From Longilinea arvoryzae (lineage in GTDB: Bacteria > Chloroflexota > Anaerolineae > Anaerolineales > Anaerolineaceae): DNA of 64,000 bases. The stretch covers positions 2,741,901 through 2,805,900 of the forward strand of contig NZ_DF967972.1 of NCBI RefSeq assembly GCF_001050235.1, read 5' to 3'. Each line of letters opens with the position of its first letter. The stretch's first letter is position 1. Shown in pieces: positions 1 to 7,938 of this stretch. Under the pieces are notes generated by a model that ran no database searches, had not been told where the DNA came from, and saw nothing but the letters and a program-made list of their open reading frames with translations. The position numbers and the translations under genes were made by a program.

Positions 1-1
1 A

Positions 2-526
2 GCGCGCATCGAAGCACTTTTGTTCGTTGCTTCGGTGCCGGTTAGCGTCAATCAACTTGCGGAAGCCCTGGAATGCTCCACCAACGAGGTCGAGCAGGGC
101 ATCCACGCATTGGACGACCTATATGCTCGACGCGGCCTGGCTTTGCAGCGCCACGAAGGTCGAATCCAACTGACCACCCATCCGATGATCGGGATGTTGG
201 TGGAGCGGTTCCTGGGATTGGAAGCCAACCAGCGCCTGAGCCGGGCCGGACTCGAAACCCTGGCGATCATTGCATACCGCCAACCGGTGACCCGCCCGGG
301 AGTAGATTCCATTCGCGGTGTCAACAGCGATGGGGTTATGAAATCGCTTTTAAGCAAGGGCTTAATTCAGGAAGTGGGTCGAGCAGATGGTCCCGGCAGA
401 CCTATTTTGTACGGTACAACATCGGCTTTCCTGCAGCATTTTGGATTGAAATCGATCAGTCAACTGCCGCCTTTCGAGGTCGAAGAGGCTATAATCACGG
501 ACGAGAATCGCCTATTGAAGGACTAA
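2..526 (+). CDS. scpB: Segregation and condensation protein B (5'-partial)
   Basis: ScpB is the winged-helix kleisin partner that, with ScpA and SMC, forms the bacterial condensin that compacts and segregates the chromosome. The reading frame is open from base 2 and reads ARIEALLFVAS before the first possible start (TTG at 20), which matches the usual ScpB N-terminus, so the true start lies left of the window. Visible parts are two winged-helix domains: a first helix-turn-helix (SVNQLAEAL) and a second region with LSRAGLETLAIIAYRQP and a GRADGPGRPILYGTT wing, both hallmarks of the family. The gene is followed after 5 bases by rluB, the classic scpB-rluB pairing. The identification is secure; only the N-terminal end is missing. 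Confidence 0.95.
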   Translation, partial: ARIEALLFVASVPVSVNQLAEALECSTNEVEQGIHALDDLYARRGLALQRHEGRIQLTTHPMIGMLVERFLGLEANQRLSRAGLETLAIIAYRQPVTRPGVDSIRGVNSDGVMKSLLSKGLIQEVGRADGPGRPILYGTTSAFLQHFGLKSISQLPPFEVEEAIITDENRLLKD

Positions 527-531
527 TTTGA

Positions 532-1329
532 ATGACTGAAGAACGGTTGCAGAAGATTTTAGCGCGAGCAGGTTTTGGCTCCCGCCGGTCCTGTGAGGAA
601 TTGATTTCCGCAGGGCGGGTGCGTGTAAATGATATCGTTGCTATTTTGGGAACCAAGGCCGATCCGGAAAAGGATGTCATCACCGTCGACCGGCAGGCGA
701 TTCCCAAAATGGAACGCCAGATTTACATTGCCTTGAATAAACCACGCGGCGTGTTATCGGATGTGGATCCAAAAGACCCGCGTCCAACGGTCTTGGATCT
801 GGTCGGCGTACCGGCCCATCTCTTCGCGGTCGGCAGGCTCGACCTTGACAGCGAGGGCCTGATCCTTCTGACAAACGATGGTGAACTGGCCAACCGGTTG
901 ACCCACCCGCGTTATGGGCATGAGAAGGAATATCGCGTTCAGGTGGTGGGAAAACCGGACGCCGAACAACTGGCTGCCCTGCGCCGGGGAATCGTGCTTG
1001 AAGATGGTTACCGGACAGCGCCGGCTCAGGTGGCGGTGGAAGGTGAAGCCGGTAAAGGCACGTGGCTGCGCATTGTGCTGCACGAAGGGCGAAAACGTCA
1101 GATTCGTGAGATGGGATCACGGATCGGGCTGCCGGTTTCGCGAATCATTCGTATTCGCATCGGGACGCTTTTACTTGGCAGCCTGAAACCCAATGAATGG
1201 CGTTATCTGACCCTCAAGGAAATCGAGAGCTTGAAGAAGACTCAATCCGCGCCATTTCGCAGGCCTGCGCATTTTCGGACGGCCGGTCGAAAAATAAAAC
1301 CCAAAAGTGGACCGTCTGAAAAGAAATAA
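532..1329 (+). CDS. rluB: 23S rRNA pseudouridine synthase, RluB/RsuA family
   Basis: The enzyme isomerises specific uridines to pseudouridine in ribosomal RNA (RluB modifies 23S U2605; RsuA relatives modify 16S). The 265-aa protein begins with an S4 RNA-binding domain (residues about 3-50, ERLQKILARAGFGSRRSCEELI) followed by the pseudouridine synthase fold with the catalytic aspartate motif GRLDLDSEGLILLTNDG near residue 100 and the C-terminal EGRKRQIREM strand. A basic tail of about 30 residues ends the protein. It starts 5 bases after scpB and is probably co-transcribed and cotranslated with it. The exact target uridine cannot be read from sequence, so RluB rather than RsuA is inferred from the scpB context. 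Confidence 0.93.
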   Translation: MTEERLQKILARAGFGSRRSCEELISAGRVRVNDIVAILGTKADPEKDVITVDRQAIPKMERQIYIALNKPRGVLSDVDPKDPRPTVLDLVGVPAHLFAVGRLDLDSEGLILLTNDGELANRLTHPRYGHEKEYRVQVVGKPDAEQLAALRRGIVLEDGYRTAPAQVAVEGEAGKGTWLRIVLHEGRKRQIREMGSRIGLPVSRIIRIRIGTLLLGSLKPNEWRYLTLKEIESLKKTQSAPFRRPAHFRTAGRKIKPKSGPSEKK

Positions 1330-1347
1330 CATTAGGAATTAATACCC

Positions 1348-1401
1348 ACAACAGGGGTCGGCCGCCTTTCTCTGTGAAAGGATTGTGCCGACCCCTGTTG
1401 T
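1348..1401. terminator. Long hairpin between convergent genes
   Basis: A perfect 15-bp inverted repeat (1348-1362 against 1387-1401, arm ACAACAGGGGTCGGC) encloses a second small stem (CCTTTC 1365-1370 with GAAAGG 1376-1381). It sits between the converging rluB and NERD-like genes and can fold on either strand. No U-tract follows on either side, so it would be an atypical terminator or an mRNA 3' stabiliser. Confidence 0.6.
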
Positions 1402-1458
1402 CAGGTGGAGAAGTGTCTGCCCGATACGTCAGTCAGACACCTCTCTTTACGGTATAAG

Positions 1459-2154
1459 TTATTCGCCGGGGGGGAGAATCTTTTGGATCAGTGTGACCAC
1501 TTCCGGAGACAAGGAGGATTCCTTGGCCTGTTTTCGGAAGAAATCTTTGACTTTTTCGCCTGGCAAAGCGGGTACCGGGGCGTCTTCCACATTCAGAACC
1601 GCGGATTTGTTGAAGAAGACCAGGGCCGCTTTGATCTCCGGAATTTCTGCTTCGGGGAGTTGTTTTTCCAAAAATTTCTTGATTTCACCGGTGTTGTACT
1701 GAACTTCGAGGTCCGGCCGCCCCAGGCTTTCCTGGCCAAAGAGCTTCAGGAAAAAGTTCCCGCCTTTTTGCGTCCAGCGATTCTTCTTTGGATTGTAAGA
1801 GACCGCTCCACCCTGAAAATACGGCATCAGGACCCACACGCCCGCCGGTCCGACCAGTAAATGGTTGACGGGGCTGTTGTAATGGTACAGCGTGTATTTT
1901 TCTTCCAACCCTTTCAGGGATGCGGTCAGGGCTTCATCCGGCCGGGGCGACTTGCCAAATTTATTGGAATAAGTCATGCCAACCTGTGAAAGCAAGAAAC
2001 CGACGACGAGGGCTCCCAGCGACCAGGAAAAAGCTTCCGGCGCTGTGAAAGAAATGTACAGGCCCACGCCCAGGATCGCCAGGGCTGCAAAGGTGGTGTA
2101 ACGGGCGATCTTTTGATTACGGTTGATTAATTTGGTATTTGAAGCAATTTTCAT
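1459..2154 (-). CDS. Membrane-anchored NERD-like domain protein
   Basis: The protein has 231 residues. After a basic N-terminus there are two hydrophobic segments (about residues 19-36 and 43-60), then a soluble domain. The soluble part contains a GLEEKYTLYHY...NHLLVGPAGVWVLMPYFQGG stretch that resembles the core of the NERD (nuclease-related) domain, where a hydrophobic strand is followed by GVFVI-like and K-rich strands. I do not see a confident set of nuclease catalytic residues, so activity is not claimed. The gene lies 16 bases downstream of plsX on the same strand and is probably the last gene of that transcription unit. Function unknown; the NERD assignment is moderate. Confidence 0.6.
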   Translation of the reverse strand: MKIASNTKLINRNQKIARYTTFAALAILGVGLYISFTAPEAFSWSLGALVVGFLLSQVGMTYSNKFGKSPRPDEALTASLKGLEEKYTLYHYNSPVNHLLVGPAGVWVLMPYFQGGAVSYNPKKNRWTQKGGNFFLKLFGQESLGRPDLEVQYNTGEIKKFLEKQLPEAEIPEIKAALVFFNKSAVLNVEDAPVPALPGEKVKDFFRKQAKESSLSPEVVTLIQKILPPGE

Positions 2155-2170
2155 CGAGAGACCTTCTTGA

Positions 2171-3190
2171 TTAATGGGTGGAATCGGCTTCCGTTTGAGT
2201 CAGCCGATCTTGAATAGCCGTTTGGATGGCGTCCAGCAGGTGAATATCGACCGCCTGATGGGCGACTTTCATTGCCGAAACGAGCGCGTGCGCATCCGAG
2301 CGCCCGTGACCGACGAAAACCAGCCCGTCGATACCCAGCAGGGGAACGGCGCCAACTTCGCGCGGATCCATCATCTTTTTGACGCGCAGGAAAGCCGGTT
2401 TGACCATCAATGCGCCTGCCATGCGGATGATCGAGCCGCTCATTTCTTCTTTGAGCACGTCGGTGATCAATTTCCCGACTGCTTCACTGGATTTGAGCAA
2501 GACATTACCGGTGAAACCGTCCGTCACAACCACATCGGCCTCGCCGGCGAAGACTTCTTTTGCCTCGACATTGCCGATGAAGTTCAGACCGACATTTTCA
2601 AGCAAATGATAGGCATCCTTGACAAGCTGGTTGCCCTTGCCAGCTTCTTCGCCGTTGGAAAGCAAGCCTACCCGCGGAGAGCTCTTCCCCAGCACTTTTT
2701 CGGCATAAACACTGCCCATGATGGCAAACTCGACCAGGAAATCCGGACGGCAATCCGCGTTCGCTCCAATGTCCAGAATGACGCAATGCCCGACGCGGGT
2801 CGGAAACATCGCTGTCAGGGCGGGGCGTTGCACGCCCTTGATGCGACCCAGAGTGCGCAGGGCATTGAACATGACGCCGCCGGTATTGCCGGCAGAGACA
2901 AACGCCTGACCTTCACCGGTTTTGATCAGTTCCAGCCCGACGGCCATGGAGTTGCGCGGTTTGCGCTTGGCGGCTTCGACCGGTTTTTCATGCATTTCCA
3001 GAATGTCCGGCGCGTCTACGATGCGAACGCGTCGATTCGCTGGATCGGCGGTCTTGAGTTTCGGCGCCAGCAAGGTTTCATTACCCACCAACAGGACATC
3101 TTCAGAAAACAATCGGGCGGTTTCGATTGCAGCTTGAATTTCTGGATCGGGATAACGGTCGCTTCCCATGGCATCGAGAATTAAAGTCAT
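2171..3190 (-). CDS. plsX: Phosphate acyltransferase PlsX
   Basis: PlsX converts acyl-ACP and phosphate to acyl-phosphate, the donor PlsY uses to start phospholipid synthesis; it is a peripheral membrane protein. The 339-aa length is typical. Family signatures are visible: the N-terminal LDAMGSDRYPDPEIQAA (usually DAMGGD), the DAPDILEMHEKPVEA(AKR)KPRNSM block, the SAGNTGGVM motif, LDIGANADCRPD, and a C-terminal LLGIDGLVFVGHGRSDAHA stretch. A ribosome site GGAGAG lies a few bases before the ATG. An acyl-carrier-protein or fab gene is not adjacent here. Identification is secure. Confidence 0.96.
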   Translation of the reverse strand: MTLILDAMGSDRYPDPEIQAAIETARLFSEDVLLVGNETLLAPKLKTADPANRRVRIVDAPDILEMHEKPVEAAKRKPRNSMAVGLELIKTGEGQAFVSAGNTGGVMFNALRTLGRIKGVQRPALTAMFPTRVGHCVILDIGANADCRPDFLVEFAIMGSVYAEKVLGKSSPRVGLLSNGEEAGKGNQLVKDAYHLLENVGLNFIGNVEAKEVFAGEADVVVTDGFTGNVLLKSSEAVGKLITDVLKEEMSGSIIRMAGALMVKPAFLRVKKMMDPREVGAVPLLGIDGLVFVGHGRSDAHALVSAMKVAHQAVDIHLLDAIQTAIQDRLTQTEADSTH

Positions 3191-3255
3191 TTGTCTCTCC
3201 TAAGAATCACACGATGAAGTTTTGGTTTGGTAAAGGTTTGAGGGTTCGTCTTTCC

Positions 3256-3283
3256 TTGACAGTTGGGGGATGCACGATATAAT
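3256..3283 (+). promoter_or_regulatory. Consensus promoter of tRNA-Leu
   Basis: TTGACA at 3256-3261 and TATAAT at 3278-3283 are separated by 16 bases and lie 12 bases before the mature tRNA 5' end. Both hexamers match the housekeeping sigma consensus exactly, as expected for a strongly expressed stable RNA. Confidence 0.85.
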
Positions 3284-3295
3284 AACGCTACTTCT

Positions 3296-3377
3296 GCGCT
3301 GGTGCTGGAATTGGCAGACAGGCATGGTTGAGGGCCATGTGCCGCAAGGCGTGGGGGTTCAAGTCCCCCCCAGCGCA
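3296..3377 (+). tRNA. tRNA-Leu (anticodon GAG)
   Basis: A complete class II tRNA cloverleaf is present. The acceptor GCGCTGG (3296-3302) pairs with CCAGCGC (3370-3376), with discriminator A at 3377. The D-loop carries the leucine-type GGAATTGGCAGAC sequence, the anticodon stem CATGG/CCATG encloses loop TTGAGGG with GAG at 3330-3332, a variable arm TGCCGCAAGGCG follows, and the T-loop is GTTCAAGTC. The 3' CCA is not encoded (CAC follows), so CCA must be added enzymatically. Confidence 0.95.
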
Positions 3378-3381
3378 CACG

Positions 3382-3408
3382 AATGCCGTGAAAACGGCAT
3401 TTTTGTTT
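3382..3408 (+). terminator. Rho-independent terminator of tRNA-Leu
   Basis: An 8-bp stem AATGCCGT (3382-3389) / ACGGCATT (3394-3401) with a GAAA loop is followed by TTTGTTTT. It lies immediately after the tRNA and also precedes the 3' end of the convergent polyprenyl synthase gene. Confidence 0.9.
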
Positions 3409-3424
3409 TAACGATCCAAACCAA

Positions 3425-4411
3425 TCACAGCTTTCTATCCACGATATATTCCGCTAATTCGATGAGTTGATTTCGCTCGATCGAATCGGGTTGAGTACGG
3501 ATGGATTCGATTCCACGGGCGACAAAGCTTTTCGCCTCGGCCAATGCCAATCGAGGGGCTTCGCTGGATTGGATGGCCTGGATCAAGCCGTTCAGTTGGT
3601 TCTCCTTTTGGACGCATTCGCCTTTGACCAGCATTTCAATGGCCGCATCGCCCGGGTGATGTTCGGCGTACAGAATCGTGGGGAGCGTGACCAACCCTTG
3701 CCGTAAATCGCCGCCGACGGGTTTACCAATCGTAGCCTGGTCGGCCGTGAAATCGAGGATGTCGTCGAGAATCTGAAACGCCATGCCAATGTTATAGCCA
3801 AATTGAGCCAATTGATGGATTACATTTTCATCGACCGGGCTGAGCATGGCAGCCGACGCTGCGGAGGTTTCGAACAGCGATGCGGTTTTGGCATAGATGC
3901 GCTTGTAATATTCATCGCGATTGATCCGGCAGCGGTTGTCGAACATCTGGGATATTTCGCCGTTGACGATGATGGATAAAGTCTCGGAAAATAGCTGGAT
4001 GACCGGAATGGATTCGGTCCTGGCGGCCAGACTGGCGGCCTTGGCGAAAAGGAAATCCCCGGTCAGGACGGTTGCGCCGGGCGACCATTGCGCGTTCAAA
4101 GTCGGAATACCGCGCCGAAGTAAAGACCCGTCGATCAGATCGTCATGGACCAGGGTGGCGGTGTGCAGGAGCTCGATGGCCGCCGCCATGGTTAAAAGAT
4201 GTCGTTTCTCCGCACCCAGCATGCGACCGATGATAAGGGTCAGCGTCGGACGAATGCGTTTTCCTCCGGAGGAAAGTAAATGCTCCAGAGCAGCCTTCAG
4301 ATCCGCCTGATAACCATTCGCTTGCGATAGGATCAGCGCTTCAATTGCACGGATATCCTCCGTTACGGGTGCGAAAAAAAGTTCGGAGGTGTTCAAGAAT
4401 GATGTCTCCAT
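3425..4411 (-). CDS. Trans-polyprenyl diphosphate synthase
   Basis: The enzyme condenses isopentenyl diphosphate with allylic diphosphates to make a long isoprenoid chain, here probably the menaquinone side chain or geranylgeranyl diphosphate. The 328-aa protein shows both aspartate-rich metal-binding motifs: the first, LVHDDLIDG (DDxxD) followed by RRG, and the second, QILDDILDF. The GGKRIRP substrate loop is also present. The motif before the first aspartate-rich region has A, E and L side chains rather than a clear chain-length stop, so product length is not predicted. Its start overlaps the end of tatD by 19 bases, indicating an operon (phosphohexomutase-tatD-this gene). Confidence 0.92.
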   Translation of the reverse strand: METSFLNTSELFFAPVTEDIRAIEALILSQANGYQADLKAALEHLLSSGGKRIRPTLTLIIGRMLGAEKRHLLTMAAAIELLHTATLVHDDLIDGSLLRRGIPTLNAQWSPGATVLTGDFLFAKAASLAARTESIPVIQLFSETLSIIVNGEISQMFDNRCRINRDEYYKRIYAKTASLFETSAASAAMLSPVDENVIHQLAQFGYNIGMAFQILDDILDFTADQATIGKPVGGDLRQGLVTLPTILYAEHHPGDAAIEMLVKGECVQKENQLNGLIQAIQSSEAPRLALAEAKSFVARGIESIRTQPDSIERNQLIELAEYIVDRKL

Positions 4412-5205
4412 TCGAATAAGCGGTTGGCGTTGCTGGATGTGATTTCCACGACCTGCGAAACCGTTAAATTTTTGAGGGATGCAATCTTTTCCGCCACCAG
4501 AGCGACATACGCCGGTTCATTCCGCCGACCGCGGTGGGGCTGTGGCGCCAGAAAAGGCGAGTCCGTTTCGAGCAGGATGGACGATAAGGGGAGCCCGCTT
4601 ACAACAGTTTGACGATCTAGCGCATTCTTGAAGGTCAACGGTCCACCGATTCCAAGTAGAAAAGATTGATCGACCAACATGGATGCGGTTGGCAGGTCTT
4701 CTCCGAAGGCGTGTAACACACCCGGACGAGCCTGCAAGGGATTTCCCGACTGAACAAGCCCTTGATGCCATTCCGCCAGGATTGGCCATAGATCTTGCAT
4801 CGAGTCGCGATTGTGCACAATGACTGGCAGTTGTAAACTGGCAGCCAGGTCGAGCTGTTGTTTCAGGATTTCGATCTGCAATTCACGAGGCGCATGGTCG
4901 CGATAGTAATCCAACCCGATCTCGCCAACGGCGACGACCTTTGGATGATGGGCGAGAAGGCTGATTTCGTGCAGCGTGGAGGCGTCCCATGACGTCGCGT
5001 CATTGGGATGCACCCCCACGGCTGCGAAAATTCGCTCATCGCTTTCAGCCAATTGAACCGCCAACCTGCTGGATTCCAGTTCGATACCTGGAACTAAAAT
5101 GCGATCCAGACCAGCTTCCCAGGCGCGCGATAGAACCGCATCGAAATCTTCCTGAAATGCTGTTTTAAGGTTCAGATGACAGTGCGTGTCGCTCAGTCCT
5201 ACCAA
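4393..5205 (-). CDS. tatD: TatD family metal-dependent hydrolase (DNase)
   Basis: TatD proteins are TIM-barrel amidohydrolase-like enzymes with 3'-5' DNase activity on single-stranded DNA. This 270-aa protein has the expected metal ligands: DTHCHL at residues 6-11, VGEIGLDYYRD for the bridging glutamate, IVHNRD and LHAFGED for later histidines, and LETDSPFLAP for the final aspartate. It starts with TTG immediately after the TGA of the upstream phosphohexomutase (TGATTG junction), so the two are almost certainly translationally linked. Its 3' end runs into the polyprenyl synthase gene. Cellular role beyond nuclease activity is not evident. Confidence 0.92.
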   Translation of the reverse strand: MVGLSDTHCHLNLKTAFQEDFDAVLSRAWEAGLDRILVPGIELESSRLAVQLAESDERIFAAVGVHPNDATSWDASTLHEISLLAHHPKVVAVGEIGLDYYRDHAPRELQIEILKQQLDLAASLQLPVIVHNRDSMQDLWPILAEWHQGLVQSGNPLQARPGVLHAFGEDLPTASMLVDQSFLLGIGGPLTFKNALDRQTVVSGLPLSSILLETDSPFLAPQPHRGRRNEPAYVALVAEKIASLKNLTVSQVVEITSSNANRLFEWRHHS

Positions 5206-6627
5206 TCAGGATAATCCCGCAATCTTCAAACCGTCTTGCAGAATGGACGGCACTGCTTCCTTATGCGTGGTCTCGCAATAGACGCGCATGATCGGTTCGG
5301 TGCCCGAGAAGCGGATGAGCAGCCATCCGCCGTCCTCGAGCAAGAATTTGTATCCATCCAGGGTGTTCAGGCCGGTGACCTTCAACCCGCCGATTTTCTC
5401 GGGCTTGGCGTCGAGGATGCTCTGTTCGCGACTGGCGCGGTCGCCTGAGAACGAGCGGTCGATCCGGTCGTAATAATGCGGTCCGATTTTTGAAAACAAC
5501 AGATCGATCAACTCAGACGGTTTTTTCTGCAAGCGGACCATCATATCCAGCATATACAGACCGGCCAGAATGCCGTCGCGCTCTGGAACGTTGCCCCGGA
5601 ACGCGTATCCGCCGGATTCCTCGCCGCCAATCATGGCATCGGTCTCCAACATCTTGGGCGCGACGTATTTGAACCCTACGCCGGTTTCATAAACGGGGAC
5701 GTTGTATAGCTTGCCCAATTTTTCCAGCATGCTGGTGGTGGAAAGGGTTTTGACGATGGCGCCGCGTTGCTTGCGAACCTCGAGTAAATAAAGCGCCAGG
5801 AGCGCATAAACCTGCAATTGGTTGATGAAATTGCCCTTTTCGTCGCCAAGGCCGAGCCGGTCGGCGTCTCCGTCGGTGACAAGGAGAACGTCTGCGCCCA
5901 ATTTGACGGTGGTTTCGAGACCAACGTTGATGTTCGGCGGGATGGGCTCGGGCCGTTTCATCTCAGGGAAAATGGGATTGCGGGTGTCGTGGATTTCGGT
6001 AATGCGGGTTTTCCCACCTTCCAACAGGCGGGTGAACCACCCCGCGCCGTTTCCCCACATCGCATCCACCACGATATTCAGCCCGGCGTCCTTGATGGGC
6101 TGCAAGTCGATCAAATCCTTGAGGTGTTCGATGTAAGCCGGAGCCGGATCGAAGATGACTACTTTGCCACCCGAAAGCGCTTCGTCAAATACGGCTCGTT
6201 TGGCCTGTTCTTCCGAAGGTGGAATCAGGTTCTCGATTTCCTGCAAACCATCCGGCGGAATGGCTCCGCCGTGTTCATCCCGAACCTTGAACCCGTTATC
6301 CGTGGGCGGGTTGTGGGATGCGGTGATGTTGACGGCGCCGGCCGCCTTGCGATTCACAACCGAGAAAGCGATGATCGGGGTCGGGGTCGCGCCGTCGGTC
6401 AGATAGACGTTAAAACCATTTCCAACCAGAACTTCAGCTACCGCCCGGGCGAAATTTTCTGAATGGAAACGTTTGTCATAACCGACGACGATCCATTGAC
6501 CTTGTTTGCCTTTATGAACCAGGTAGGAAGCAAAACCCTGTGTGCAGCGGCGGACGTTTTCGAAGGTGTAATCTTCCGCAATTTCACCGCGCCATCCATC
6601 CGTACCGAACTTAATCTTATGGGCCAT
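5206..6627 (-). CDS. Phosphoglucomutase/phosphomannomutase family protein
   Basis: The enzyme interconverts hexose 1- and 6-phosphates (glucose, mannose or glucosamine) through a phosphoserine. All four domain signatures of the alpha-D-phosphohexomutase family are visible in the 473-aa protein: the catalytic serine loop [11 protein letters not shown], the metal loop TDGDADRLG, the sugar-specificity loop GGEESGG, and the C-terminal phosphate-binding RFSGTEP. The N-terminus KFGTDGWRG is also typical. GEESGG is the form common to glucose/glucosamine-type enzymes, but substrate choice is inference. It heads a three-gene operon with tatD and the polyprenyl synthase, and shares a divergent promoter region with the cysteine desulfurase gene. 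Confidence 0.92.
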   Translation of the reverse strand: MAHKIKFGTDGWRGEIAEDYTFENVRRCTQGFASYLVHKGKQGQWIVVGYDKRFHSENFARAVAEVLVGNGFNVYLTDGATPTPIIAFSVVNRKAAGAVNITASHNPPTDNGFKVRDEHGGAIPPDGLQEIENLIPPSEEQAKRAVFDEALSGGKVVIFDPAPAYIEHLKDLIDLQPIKDAGLNIVVDAMWGNGAGWFTRLLEGGKTRITEIHDTRNPIFPEMKRPEPIPPNINVGLETTVKLGADVLLVTDGDADRLGLGDEKGNFINQLQVYALLALYLLEVRKQRGAIVKTLSTTSMLEKLGKLYNVPVYETGVGFKYVAPKMLETDAMIGGEESGGYAFRGNVPERDGILAGLYMLDMMVRLQKKPSELIDLLFSKIGPHYYDRIDRSFSGDRASREQSILDAKPEKIGGLKVTGLNTLDGYKFLLEDGGWLLIRFSGTEPIMRVYCETTHKEAVPSILQDGLKIAGLS

Positions 6628-6672
6628 AGTTTTTCCCCAATGATATGTGAGAGATAATGAACGATCTTTGTA

Positions 6673-6681
6673 ATTATAGCA
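6673..6681 (-). promoter_or_regulatory. Extended -10 promoter for the phosphohexomutase operon
   Basis: On the minus strand this reads TGCTATAAT, a perfect TGN-TATAAT extended -10, about 45 bases before the ATG. No good -35 lies at the expected distance, as is common for extended -10 promoters. The same nonamer occurs on the plus strand 43 bases away, serving the divergent gene. Confidence 0.7.
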
Positions 6682-6723
6682 GGTGATTGTCTTACACGAA
6701 AGTTTTTAGCCTGCGTAACATCA

Positions 6724-6732
6724 TGCTATAAT
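6724..6732 (+). promoter_or_regulatory. Extended -10 promoter for the cysteine desulfurase-mnmA unit
   Basis: TGCTATAAT at 6724-6732 lies 32 bases before the ATG at 6765 and has no convincing -35. It is the plus-strand partner of the divergent promoter at 6673-6681. Confidence 0.7.
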
Positions 6733-6764
6733 CATAAACCTTCCTTGATTAATTGGGAGCAGTT

Positions 6765-7937
6765 ATGTCGGATATTAACTCGAAGATTTATCTGGATTAT
6801 GCAGCCACAACCCCCGTGGACTCGAGGGTGTTGGATGCGATGCTGCCTTACTTTAGCGAGTATTTTGGTAACCCATCCTCGGTTCACGGACCCGGCCAGC
6901 TCGCGGACGCGGCTTTGGAAGAGGCCCGGCGAAAAGTAGCCAGCCTGTTGGGAGCACGCTCCGAAGAAATCCTGTTTACCGGTTGCGGCACGGAGAGCGA
7001 CAACCTGGCATTGCGCGGCGCCGCCATGGGCCAGCGCCGGTCGCGCGGCGCTTATCATATTCTGATCAGCCCGGTGGAACATCACGCCGTTTTGCACACC
7101 GTGCAGCAGTTGGAGGCGTACTACGGTTTCGATGTCGAGACGCTGCCGGTGGATCCATATGGCCGCGTCGATCCGCAGGATGTGAAAGCCAGCCTTCGGC
7201 CCACCACGGCTTTGGTATCCGTGATTTATGCCAACAATGAAATCGGAACGATCAATCCAGTTGCCCAGATTGGCGAGGTATGCCGGGAAGCCGGCGTTTT
7301 ATTCCACACCGACGCCGTTCAGGCCGCCGCCCACCTGCCCATGAATGTGCAATTGGACAACATCGACCTGATGTCCATAGGCGCGCACAAATTCTACGGC
7401 CCGAAAGGCGTCGGCGCGCTTTACATCCGGCGTGGGGTCGAGATCATCCCGGCGCAGACCGGCGGCGGCCAGGAATTTCACCTGCGAGCCGGGACGCAAA
7501 ATGTACCCTATATCGTTGGCCTGGCCAGGGCGCTTGAAATCGCCCAAACCGGGATCGAAGAGCGGTCCGGAATACTCTCCGGCATGCGCGATCACCTGAT
7601 CGAGCGGGTGGTGAAGGAAATTCCGGATGCGCGATTGACCGGCCATCCTCAAAATCGCCTTCCAAATCACGCCTCATTTGTTTTCAAAGGCGTGGATGGA
7701 AACCAATTGTTGATGATGCTGGATGCGGCTGGCTTTGCCTGTTCGTCGGGCTCGGCCTGCAAGGTTGGCAATCCCAAGCCATCCGAAGTCCTCGAGGCCA
7801 TCGGGGTCATGCCGGCGTGGAACAAGGGCTCGCTGCGGGTAACGCTGGGCCATGGGACCACACCGGAGCATATCGACCAGCTCATGGCGGTTTTGCCAGG
7901 CATCGTCGATCAACTGCGCAAATTATCGGCGGTTTGA
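6765..7937 (+). CDS. iscS: Cysteine desulfurase (IscS/NifS class)
   Basis: This PLP enzyme removes sulfur from cysteine as an enzyme persulfide for Fe-S clusters and tRNA thiolation. I chose the ATG at 6765 (MSDINSKIYLDYAATTPV) because GGGAG at 6755-6759 is well spaced; an upstream TTG at 6753 would overlap that ribosome site. Motifs include the N-terminal YLDYAATTP, the PLP histidine in PVEHHAV, the PLP lysine in SIGAHKFYGPKG, and the catalytic cysteine loop CSSGSACKVG. The 390-aa length fits. mnmA starts 1 base after the stop, which points to a main role as sulfur donor for tRNA 2-thiouridine; no iscU or sufB is adjacent. The symbol iscS could equally be nifS. Confidence 0.94.
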   Translation: MSDINSKIYLDYAATTPVDSRVLDAMLPYFSEYFGNPSSVHGPGQLADAALEEARRKVASLLGARSEEILFTGCGTESDNLALRGAAMGQRRSRGAYHILISPVEHHAVLHTVQQLEAYYGFDVETLPVDPYGRVDPQDVKASLRPTTALVSVIYANNEIGTINPVAQIGEVCREAGVLFHTDAVQAAAHLPMNVQLDNIDLMSIGAHKFYGPKGVGALYIRRGVEIIPAQTGGGQEFHLRAGTQNVPYIVGLARALEIAQTGIEERSGILSGMRDHLIERVVKEIPDARLTGHPQNRLPNHASFVFKGVDGNQLLMMLDAAGFACSSGSACKVGNPKPSEVLEAIGVMPAWNKGSLRVTLGHGTTPEHIDQLMAVLPGIVDQLRKLSAV

Positions 7938-7938
7938 G

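Noticed and set aside
73..531. 152-aa open frame overlapping scpB
   Set aside because: Out of frame with scpB, whose protein is clearly conserved; Arg/Pro/Gly-rich composition typical of an overlapping frame in GC-rich DNA.
2174..3184. 336-aa open frame antisense to plsX
   Set aside because: Almost exactly mirrors plsX; no family motif and no ribosome site.
3187..3470. Small open frames covering the tRNA-Leu region on both strands
   Set aside because: They cover the tRNA, its promoter and its terminator; the cloverleaf is clear.
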